DNA from: Tritrichomonas musculus
Lineage: Eukaryota; Parabasalia; Tritrichomonadida; Tritrichomonadidae
DNA length: 64,000 bases
Direction of reading: 5' to 3'
Assembly (NCBI GenBank): GCA_039105265.1
Contig: JAPFFF010000015.1
Coordinates: forward strand, 992,001-1,056,000
In this document: piece after piece, positions 10,887-19,600 of the stretch
Numbering within the stretch: the stretch's first letter is position 1
How the letters are laid out: every line of letters starts with the position of its first letter
Program-made: the position numbers and the translations under genes
Notes under the pieces: generated by a model
What the model was told of the DNA's origin: nothing
Database searches by the model: none
What the model saw: the letters and a program-made list of their open reading frames with translations, nothing else

Positions 10887-12014
10887 ATGTACGTTAATCC
10901 AACGAAATATGACCAATCATTACCTCTTATAAATCGTTCAGCTTCAATTTCAGAAATTAAATGGGCAACAAAATTTCTCAGAATACCATCATGGTCATTT
11001 GGATATAATAAATGCGATTCAGAGCATACAGAAGTGAGCTGCTATGAACTTCATAGATCAGCAAAAATTATTGAACGATGGGAAAATGCAGTTAAATCAA
11101 AGACTAATATTGGAACTATTTTTGTTAATGTAAGTTCGACTTCAATCACATTTCCAGACAAACTTTCAATGCTTTATCATGGATTATTAATTGCTGTTGT
11201 TACAAACAGAGACCTTGTTACATATCGAACGGTTTTTGAACCAATTTCACTTCCAATTTCTATTCGTAATCCATTTCCTTACGAAAATCCCGGCATATTG
11301 ATTGAAACAAACCATTTGTTTAGTTGTTCAGATTTATCTGAAAGAAACCCAAATATTTTTATTTCCGGGGCATCATGGCCTCAAGTATTATATACCCATC
11401 CAGCTCTTGCACCTAAAATTCGCGAATATTTTGGATTTCATGCAGCCCATATGCTGGGTAATTATTTATTTGGGCAGATTGAAAACCCATCTTCAGAATG
11501 CTTTTACAGCTCACCACAAACCGTTATTGAAGGCTGGGTTTTCGCTGGTGATAAAGGTATGCTTCTGCCTCATGAATACTACCAATATCTTCCTCGCTGT
11601 GCTGTTGACTCTTATTCATCTTCAATTGTGACAAACGAAATAAATGGAAACTTTGATTTAAATCAAGAAAATTCTACCACACCTTTATACAAAAATATAT
11701 ATAAATTTAATGATGGGATTACCAAAGAAACAGTTTGCGCTCTTAGAAAAATAACATCTGCTAAGAAAATTGTTCAGACATTTGGGTCTCGTCTTGGTTT
11801 TTGGGCAACAGCTCTTCAAGGCAGCAAAGCTTCGTTTGTTAATGGAATTGATAAAATCTGCACCAATTTTACAAACTCTCAACAAGGAAGCTTATGGCAC
11901 ACTTATTGCCCTTATCAAAAAAGGAATTATTTATATCGAGCAAATAATTACTTATTTTTATGCGGAAACAATATTGATGATGTGAAACAATTTATCACTT
12001 ATTTGTTATGGTAA
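10887..12014 (+). CDS. Fucosyltransferase-like type II membrane protein, 5' end uncertain
   Basis: The ATG at 10887 gives 375 aa, but the same frame is open back to 10674 and encodes a hydrophobic anchor (RVIILIFFISTVY, about 10749-10787) without any ATG. An ATG at 10723 (MKKDFLFIFV, then stop) lies one frame off, so the true N-terminus may be broken by a one-base change or misread in the T6/A5 runs there. The product is luminal-looking, Cys-containing, with N-glycosylation sequons. The region FGFHAAHMLGNYLF and the C-terminal IVQTFGSRLGFWATALQG...NSQQGSLWH resemble the layout of GT37-type (xyloglucan) fucosyltransferases, where a TFGYVAQGLGG motif closes the donor site. This is inference from motif layout only. 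Confidence 0.6.
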   Translation: MYVNPTKYDQSLPLINRSASISEIKWATKFLRIPSWSFGYNKCDSEHTEVSCYELHRSAKIIERWENAVKSKTNIGTIFVNVSSTSITFPDKLSMLYHGLLIAVVTNRDLVTYRTVFEPISLPISIRNPFPYENPGILIETNHLFSCSDLSERNPNIFISGASWPQVLYTHPALAPKIREYFGFHAAHMLGNYLFGQIENPSSECFYSSPQTVIEGWVFAGDKGMLLPHEYYQYLPRCAVDSYSSSIVTNEINGNFDLNQENSTTPLYKNIYKFNDGITKETVCALRKITSAKKIVQTFGSRLGFWATALQGSKASFVNGIDKICTNFTNSQQGSLWHTYCPYQKRNYLYRANNYLFLCGNNIDDVKQFITYLLW

Positions 12015-12154
12015 TTTGTATAAATAGACTTGTATCATTTTTTTCTTATAATTCGTTTTATTTTAATTAGGGAGATTTGATTTTTAGGAAATGCTATATA
12101 TTCGGAATCCCAAATTTTTAATAAAAATTTTTTATAAAATGCTATCAATTTTTT

Positions 12155-12970
12155 ATGAAAGCATTTCAATATTTTCAGTACTTTATGAGAAATTTCAATG
12201 ATTTTGCATTTTTAATGAATACAAAACGAAGTTCAAATAAGTCACCTTTATTTAATAGTGTTAAATCAGTTATTGCAGAAGCAACTGCTGCATTAAAAGG
12301 AATTGAAAAAGATAGAGATTCTTCATCTGCCCGAATCTCATTTTGGAACTCCATTTTTCAAAAGAAACAGTGTCCAATTGATACTCCTATACGCCAACTT
12401 TTTGTTGACATACTTCTCAATCATTCAATTCATCTTACTAATGTTCAACAATTTTGTTTTGAAATGGCTACTTTGTTTATTGACCTTCCGAGTGATTTTA
12501 GTCGAATTTGTGGATGCTTTCCTTATCCTTATGTCACAGCTTTACATATCGCTTTTCGTACATTAAACGAACTCATTGAAAATTCACCACGTGAATCAAT
12601 TCAAGCATTCGTTGAAAAAGCAGTAAGTGGTCTTTCAAGTACCAAACTTTCTCAATTACAAGCACAAATAATTGCTTTACAATCAGAATCTTTAAATCTT
12701 GAAAGAATTGTTTTAAAAATACAGAACATTCTACCTATTGAAACATTTGACATGTTTCTCCAGGTTCTTCCACCATCATTAAGGCTCCATTTTTCACTTA
12801 AATTTGGACGGCCATACCCTAAAATTAATATTAATTTTGAATCGATTTTATTGCCAGCTGACTTTTTGCAAGCAGTAGCTGATATTGAAGGCACGAATGC
12901 TTCATTAAACATGGTATCATGGACCAAAGATTCATCATCAACAATTCAGACTGTTCCAGGTGGTGTTTGA
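12155..12970 (+). CDS. Unrecognised 271-aa helical protein
   Basis: Open frame with good coding character and no membrane segment. TCAATTTTTT just before the ATG at 12155 could be an initiator; in-frame ATGs at 12185 and 12215 are alternative starts. The protein is mostly alpha-helical (NSVKSVIAEATAALKGIEKD, RTLNELIENS, LSQLQAQIIALQSESLNLER) with a Pro-rich stretch near residue 205 (ILPIETFDMFLQVLPPSLRL). I do not recognise the family. It is transcribed co-directionally with the fucosyltransferase-like gene, 140 bases away. Confidence 0.65.
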   Translation: MKAFQYFQYFMRNFNDFAFLMNTKRSSNKSPLFNSVKSVIAEATAALKGIEKDRDSSSARISFWNSIFQKKQCPIDTPIRQLFVDILLNHSIHLTNVQQFCFEMATLFIDLPSDFSRICGCFPYPYVTALHIAFRTLNELIENSPRESIQAFVEKAVSGLSSTKLSQLQAQIIALQSESLNLERIVLKIQNILPIETFDMFLQVLPPSLRLHFSLKFGRPYPKININFESILLPADFLQAVADIEGTNASLNMVSWTKDSSSTIQTVPGGV

Positions 12971-13626
12971 TCATTTATTATAATCTTTCCTATTGTTCAT
13001 TTTCCTAAAATAAATATAAATAAAATAAGAATGAAATCTATTTTCTTAATTCCATTTTGTGAAATACCAAAATTAGAATTATCTTTTTCGGCCATAACCG
13101 TAATTAGAAATCGCTGCTGTCAGAGCCATAATTTACATAAAACCATTTTTGATGATAGCCTTATTTATTTAGTCAAAGATAATTATTATGAAAACTAGTT
13201 TTTGTGAAACAAATTTTTTTATCATATTAACAAACATTAATGCAATGAAATATTAAAGATATATCATTCTTAAAATGATTCAAAAAATCATAAAGATTGA
13301 ATGAAATATTAAAGATATACCAGATAAAAATTTTTATAAAATTAACAGTGTTAGACATTCTTAAAATGATTATATCGAGCAACCAATTAAAAATTATTGA
13401 TTTGAAAGCATCTAACTTAATATTGATGGAAATAATGAGATTAGAAAAATTCAAAAAGACGTTAAGTTACTTAATATGAATACCTCTTTATTGATATTAG
13501 GGTTTTGTAATTTTATTATTGCTCTATAATAATGAGTCACCCATTTAAAATATAATGAAATACAAGTAGATTCAAAATTATTACATAATATGAAAGCTTA
13601 ATTTCTAGCATTTGGAACACTAAATA
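12971..13626. other. Intergenic with short duplicated blocks
   Basis: Contains two copies of AATGAAATATTAAAGATATA about 58 bp apart (near 13245 and 13303) and two copies of CATTCTTAAAATGATT. No gene is recognised. Short frames on both strands here are A/T noise. Confidence 0.5.
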
Positions 13627-13782
13627 AATTTGGATTCAAAATGCTTGGGACAACATTCAATTTTTTTCAATGTTTCTCAGAAAAAAAATCCTTCAGCTTG
13701 GGACAATTTGACCTAAAATATTTATAAATTTGACCTTATCGTTTTCAAAAAGTTTGTCTCAAGCCTTTTGAATCCGACTTTA
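13625..13782. mobile_element. TA-flanked MITE, 154 bp, second family
   Basis: Inverted termini: left core GGATTCAAAATGCTTGGGAC from 13632, and right core ending at 13775 whose reverse complement begins GGATTCAAAAGGCTTGAGAC. Similarity extends outward to TA at 13625-13626 and 13781-13782, giving roughly 27-base TIRs with about five mismatches. The interior repeats CTTGGGACAA. Mariner-type by its TA flanks; the family differs from the GGCTTTTGTGTCC elements. Confidence 0.7.
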
Positions 13783-14275
13783 TGTTATGAAAAATTAACC
13801 GCTCAATTTATTGAAATATTGAGAATTAATAAAAAATTGAGGCAATAGAAATATGAGGAAATAAATGGTCTGTTTGATGTAATGACTATAATCGCATGAA
13901 TATTTGGATTCCTGTGGTAATCCTTTTTATTTAACAAAAAATTATATTCTTTTTTCAAATAGAATTTAGAAATTCTAAAGTTTTGATTAGCCATATTTCG
14001 AATTTTTAAATAGATTTTGATCGTTACCATACATTAGATTGAATACTATTATTCAAAAAAATAAATGCTGAGTTTAAACTTAAATCTATATAAAAAAGTC
14101 ATACATATAATTTAAATCATATTTTTAATTTCATAGTTTTTTTATCTTTAGAAAATATTGATAATTACACAATTTATACTCTTTTTGACTGCACAAATCG
14201 TTAAGGTAAATTTTTATTGCATTTAACCACCAAAAATCAATATTTTTTTTTTTTTTTTTATTTTTTTGATACATC
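13783..14275. other. Intergenic upstream of the transporter
   Basis: A/T-rich. A poly(T) tract of about 18 bases followed by ATTTTTTT (about 14246-14268) lies directly before the transporter start, a likely nucleosome-excluding promoter element. Nothing else is recognised. Confidence 0.4.
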
Positions 14276-15613
14276 ATGCTTGATACATCTGATGCATATC
14301 AAAGTGCTCTAACTTCATCGCTTACTACTTCAGATGATGCATTGAACCAGCAAGTTCACAAATATATGTCTTTTCCAGTTGCTCTTCTCAATCTTTTAAA
14401 TCTTCTTATCGGAGCTGAAATTCTTGGTGTTGCAAATTCATTCACATTCTGTGGTTTAGCAGTTTCACTTTGGATGATGGTATTTGCTGCAATGCTATCT
14501 TACCTTGGTACAATCATTATTCTCAATCTTCAAAAACGTGTTGCTGCTGAATCAATTAATGATCTCGCAACAAAGATTGTTGGACGTTGGGGTGGCCAAC
14601 TTTTCTCCGGAATTACTCTTTTCTTCACCTACAGTAATCAAGTTTCTTATTTAATCGTCGGATCAGAAACTGTTTGCAGCTGGCTTTCAGTCGCTGGACT
14701 TAAAACCTGGACAAAGGGTTGGAAACGTTCACTAGTTGTTCTTTGTTATGCACTTGTTCTTCCTGTTGCATTATCAATTCCAAAGCAAATGGAGTTTATT
14801 GATACAGCTTCAATGGCAGCAATTTTGGCACAACTACTCTTCGTCAGCTCAATGATTTATAAAGGTACCCAATGCTTTGGCCATGGAATTTGCCATAATA
14901 AATATACAGAAAACTTCCCTACCTACAACAAATACCATATCGATCCAACTGCTGAAACAGGCGTTGTCGGAATTCATTTCTTCAATGCATTTGCCATTTA
15001 TTCAACTCTTTATGCACTTCCTGCTGTTGTTCTTCCTCAATTGCAGCCTTTTACACCAAATATGAAGAAGAGGTATATGTTACTTGGTGCAGCTTTCATT
15101 TGCTGCTTTACAATCGATATCGTTCCATCAACAATCGGATATTTAATGTTTGGCGAAAATACAGAACAACTTTTATATATGAACTTTGATGATAACGATG
15201 TTTTAATACAAATTGTTCGTGCAGGTTTCTTCTTTGTTGTCAATGCTTCTTTCCCTCTCGTTGCTCTTAGTATTCTTACTGACCTTGGAGCAATTATCTT
15301 TAATGAGCACAATCCTAGAGCAATTCCATGGAAAAAGAGGATCATTCTTCTTGTTATGGCTGATTTATTACCTGTTTTAGTTGCAATGATTATGCCAAAT
15401 GTCCGTCCTGTATTTGAAATTGGCGGCGCTTTCGGTGGCTGCTTATCTAACTTCTTCTTCCCTCCTTTACTCTATTTCTTGCAATCTGGAAAAAGATGGT
15501 ATCATCCAAAATCCATTGGATTACTCGTTTTCTCACTATTTGGACTTGGATGCTGCGGAATTTGCACATATCAAGCAGTTCTTGATGCTATTGATTCATT
15601 TAAGGGAGAATAA
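14276..15613 (+). CDS. Amino acid/auxin permease family (AAAP, SLC38-like) transporter
   Basis: 445 aa, polytopic membrane protein with about 11 hydrophobic helices and a cytosolic N-terminus. The first helix carries the family signature region FPVALLNLLNLLIGAEILGV, the AAAP helix with the substrate/Na+-binding unwound segment. Later helices include LVVLCYALVLPVALSIP, FFNAFAIYSTLYALPAVVLP and GAAFICCFTIDIVPSTIGYL (the last followed by MFGENT, typical of SLC38). Expected role is amino-acid uptake or export at the plasma or lysosomal membrane by H+ or Na+ coupling; substrate cannot be read from sequence. Codon use is somewhat C-richer than neighbours, suggesting good expression. An ACATC immediately before the ATG gives a TCA overlapping the start. 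Confidence 0.9.
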   Translation: MLDTSDAYQSALTSSLTTSDDALNQQVHKYMSFPVALLNLLNLLIGAEILGVANSFTFCGLAVSLWMMVFAAMLSYLGTIIILNLQKRVAAESINDLATKIVGRWGGQLFSGITLFFTYSNQVSYLIVGSETVCSWLSVAGLKTWTKGWKRSLVVLCYALVLPVALSIPKQMEFIDTASMAAILAQLLFVSSMIYKGTQCFGHGICHNKYTENFPTYNKYHIDPTAETGVVGIHFFNAFAIYSTLYALPAVVLPQLQPFTPNMKKRYMLLGAAFICCFTIDIVPSTIGYLMFGENTEQLLYMNFDDNDVLIQIVRAGFFFVVNASFPLVALSILTDLGAIIFNEHNPRAIPWKKRIILLVMADLLPVLVAMIMPNVRPVFEIGGAFGGCLSNFFFPPLLYFLQSGKRWYHPKSIGLLVFSLFGLGCCGICTYQAVLDAIDSFKGE

Positions 15614-15806
15614 GGAAATTGCTACATCAACTTTATATTTTTATTTTAGCAATTAAATCAAAAATATTTTCTTTTACTTCCTTTTGATGTTTTAATAAAA
15701 ACAAAATTTTGCCTCTTTTTAATTTTGATAGATATTTATTTTTCATGCTTGAAAAGTAAAATATTAAATTTAATATACAAGAAAGACTAGTATTTTATTC
15801 CGAAAT

Positions 15807-16100
15807 CTATTTAGTATTATATCGCTCAATATCTTTTTGCAATTGACTTAAATTAATTTGTTCTCTTTTTAATTTTTCATATTCTATAAAAACACTTGTT
15901 ACATCTCCAATCTGCCTTTGCTTTTCTTCATTCTCAACTTCAAGATTGTGGACTTCTGCTTTATGCTGTTCAAGCATTGATTCCAATTGATGAATTAAAT
16001 TCTCAAATTCTTCTTCTTCTTTTGTTTTTGGAATTTCCTGTAAGTTCCAAAATTCACTAGCCTTTTTTAAATATTTTTGCTTGTAATGATCAGAGCTCAT
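15807..16100 (-). CDS. Small coiled-coil protein
   Basis: 97 aa. Starts MSSDHYKQKYLKKASEFWN, then becomes one continuous coiled coil rich in Glu, Lys, Gln and Leu from about residue 25 (EEEEFENLIHQLESMLEQHK) to the end (SQLQKDIERYNTK). No other domain. Length and pattern would suit an intraflagellar, kinetochore or SNARE-regulator type subunit, but I cannot assign one. It is transcribed divergently from the phosphodiesterase gene across a 592-bp gap. Confidence 0.6.
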   Translation of the reverse strand: MSSDHYKQKYLKKASEFWNLQEIPKTKEEEEFENLIHQLESMLEQHKAEVHNLEVENEEKQRQIGDVTSVFIEYEKLKREQINLSQLQKDIERYNTK

Positions 16101-16330
16101 TTAAATATTTCCGTTTATCAATTATATTTAATTCTCTTTATACAACTTTTTGAGATATGATCGAACTCAAAATTTTAATCTTTTTGAGAAAATTAGATAA
16201 TATAGAAATTTTGAATTTATTTCTAGGTTTAGGAAACCAATAACAAAATATTACTATTTGATATTCTAAGAATGATTAGTCAACTTTAAATAAAAAGATT
16301 ATATTTATACCAAACTTAGTAAATGATAAA

Positions 16331-16378
16331 TATAAATAGGAACTTTTTGAATAGTTATTCAAAAAGTTCCTATTTATA
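16331..16378. repeat. Near-perfect 48-bp palindrome (23-bp arms, 2-base loop)
   Basis: Left arm 16331-16353 (begins TATAAATAGGAACTTTTTGA) is exactly the reverse complement of 16356-16378, with only GT between. It sits in the gap between the small coiled-coil gene (-) and the phosphodiesterase (+). It could form a cruciform or an RNA hairpin. The rest of 16101-16692 is A/T-rich with no recognised element. Confidence 0.9.
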
Positions 16379-16692
16379 TATGATTATAATTATCTTGAAC
16401 AATTACAAATTAAAATTTAATTTTTCCCTAATAATAAAAAGAAAATATAATATAATATATGTTTTTAATTTAAATATATAAAAGGCTAGCAGTATCGTTT
16501 TATAAAAAACAGAAAATTGAGTTGATAAAAATATGTTAAATTAATACAACCAGAAACTTTTTCTATTGTTTTCTGAATTTTTGATTAATCATATTGAAAA
16601 AAACGTTTTTTAAATAACGAGAATATGATCGATATGGTATAAATTTGCCCATTTTTTTAGAAGTTTCTATTTAAATATATAAAAATATATTT

Positions 16693-19600
16693 ATGTCTTC
16701 AAACCATTTTTCTCTTGCAGTTCAACCTAGCGGAAAATCAAAAAGTGAATTACAAATCTCTAATTTTAACTCCATCACAAATAATAAAAACAATATGAAA
16801 AAAAATAAAGTTATAGTTTATCGTGGATCTGCTTTGTCTCACCCCAAAGGCAAGAATATCGAAACAGGATTTCAACAGAAGACGTCTAAACTTGGAAATT
16901 CAGATAATTCTTTTAATCAACATCATACAACACCAGTTGTAAAACAACCTAACGTATCACAGAATCGAAATAATGCACATAGTCAACCAACATCAACAGA
17001 TGTTCGAGAATATTTCAGGAATATATCTACTCCTCTACCAACTTTATCATTTGATGAACAATTTGACGAACTTGTTGAGAACATGGACACTCATCCATTA
17101 AACGAAGCATTTGAAAAATTTACACAAAAATTATTCAAATCTGATTACTCAGTTCTTTGGTATGTTCAAGAAAAACAATTTTTTTCACCGTCATTTAAAA
17201 AATCAGTTCCAAAAGGAAGCGGTATACTTAATTCAGTTGCCGAATCCCAAAAATACACATATTCAAATACTCAAGAAACAAATCTTTATTATCAAAAGGA
17301 AATCGATGCAGTAATTATTCCAGAGAATTATTCAATATTAGTTATTCCAATTATACCAACAAATGGCCAATCGACAAAATTCGTTCTACAATTAGGACGA
17401 GAACCGAACAAATACAATTACAACGAAAAAGATTTTTCAAATGTTAGTTTATTGCAATCCAAATTAAAAGTATATGGCGGCATTCTATTTAATCAGCAAA
17501 CAGAACTCAATGAATCATCGCAATTAATTATCACAAACATGGCATCACATGATTTATGTGTCAAGTTGAAGAAATATTTTAAATGTGATAAAGCAGAATT
17601 TTGGTGTATGAAACAAGCAAGCACTAGTAGCAACAAAGATCCACAAATATTTGTCATAACTGAAGAAACAACAGTTAATACAGGTGATCCAGTAGCCACT
17701 CAAAACGTTGGCATAATTAAGAATTGTCTTTTTGATAAAATTACAATTAATTCAAGTAACGTGAAAGCACTTCACTACTATAATCCTCAATTCGATGGGA
17801 ATGAAGAATCGTCAGCTCTTGCCATTTCGACGATGAGTGATTCGATGACCACGTGGGCTGTTATTTTACGAGGCCATAAAAACGCAGAAAAGGTAGAAAT
17901 ACCATTTACAATTATTGAAGAATCTATTTTAAATGCAGTTTTTCCATTTGCTCTTCGAGCCCTCAGATTTGTTGTCTCACCCCCACAAATCGATGCCCAG
18001 CTTGATCATTTTGAGCAAAGATTGAAAGCACTACTTGAAGTTGCCGAAATATTGAGTGGTGTTTTAGATTTGGACATATTACTTCCGACGATCATGGATC
18101 GTGCATGTAAACTATTGAATGCTGAAAGATGCTCCTTATTTCTTGTTGACAATGCCCATCACGAACTTGTTACTCGCTTTCATGGAGGACTTGACAGTGC
18201 CATTCACCTTAAAATAGGTCGAGGTATTGTCGGAAGCTGTGCAGAAAGCGGCGAAATAGTCAACATTAGAGATGCTTATGCGGATCAACGTTTTGATCGC
18301 TCAGTTGACCTTGCCACGGGCTTCACAACACGTTCCTTGCTTTGCATTCCAATCTACAACAACAGAGGAGAAATAACGGGCGTTACAGAAATGATCAACA
18401 AGAAAGACGAAGGCTTGTTTGATGAAGATGATGAGAAAATGTTAATGGCTTTTAACGTCTTTTGTGGAATTTCACTTGATAACGCGCGTCTTTATAAAGC
18501 ATCTTTGGATTTGACGCGACAATTGAGGTCCTTCATTCAGATGTCAGTCGCCCTCAACACCGGAAATGAAACACTGCAAAGCACGCTTGAAGAGATCATG
18601 AATAACATCCGAAATATAGTCAATGCTTCACGCGTGACAGTCTTCTTGAACGATGAAAATAACAACACCTTGTACGAGCATATATCAATCGGTGACCCAA
18701 GCCCGTACGGAACAATGTTCGCTCAAGAAGTCGCTCAGAACAGGAAGTTCATGTTCTTCGACCATAAAGAGGTGCTCGGAAGAGCACAAACTCAGCAGCT
18801 GAACGCGGCAATCGAAAGAATCCTTGCCGCAGGCCTGGACGCAGACTTGATGGTGTTCGGCGCCGACCAGTTCGAGTACGAGGAGGAAGAGGAAGAGGTC
18901 TACGAGGACCAGTACGCTGAACAGTACCCAAACGTGTTCAGCCCTGACTCAATCGAGCAGCCAGCAATACCTACATCTAACTCACTCAACAGGAGAAGCA
19001 ACGTCAGAAAATCTGCAACACTCGTCGCTGACGCTAGTAGCTTAAATTCGAGCATCATATCTTCTACCATAATGAGCCAAACCTATGGAATGAATCCCAA
19101 CAACAATGCACAAGACCAAAACCAACCAAATCAGATGAATCAAATGAATCAGATGAATCAAATGAATCAGATGAATCAGATGAATCAAATGAATCAAATG
19201 AATCAGATGAATCAAATGAATCAGATGAATCAAATGAATCAGATGAATCAAATGAATCAAATGAATCAGATGAATCAAATGAATCAGATGAATCAGATGA
19301 ATCAGATGAATCAGATGAATCAAATGAATCAGATGAATCAGATGAATCAGATGAATCAAATGAATCAGATGAATCAAATGAATCAGATGAATCAGATGAA
19401 TCAGATGAATCAAATGAATCAGATGAATCAAATGAATCAGATGAATCAGATGAATCAGATGAATCAAATGAATCAGATGAATCAAATGAATCAGATGAAT
19501 CAAGCTGGAAGTGATGGTGCTGGCCATGGCTCAAACGAGGGTGTGAGGTTCCAGAGCGGTGTTGGCGCTGGAGGAGGAAATGTTGGCGGCAGTGAAGCTT

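Noticed and set aside
19135-19503. CRISPR-like array
   Set aside because: Units are contiguous 9-mers without spacers and lie inside a protein frame.
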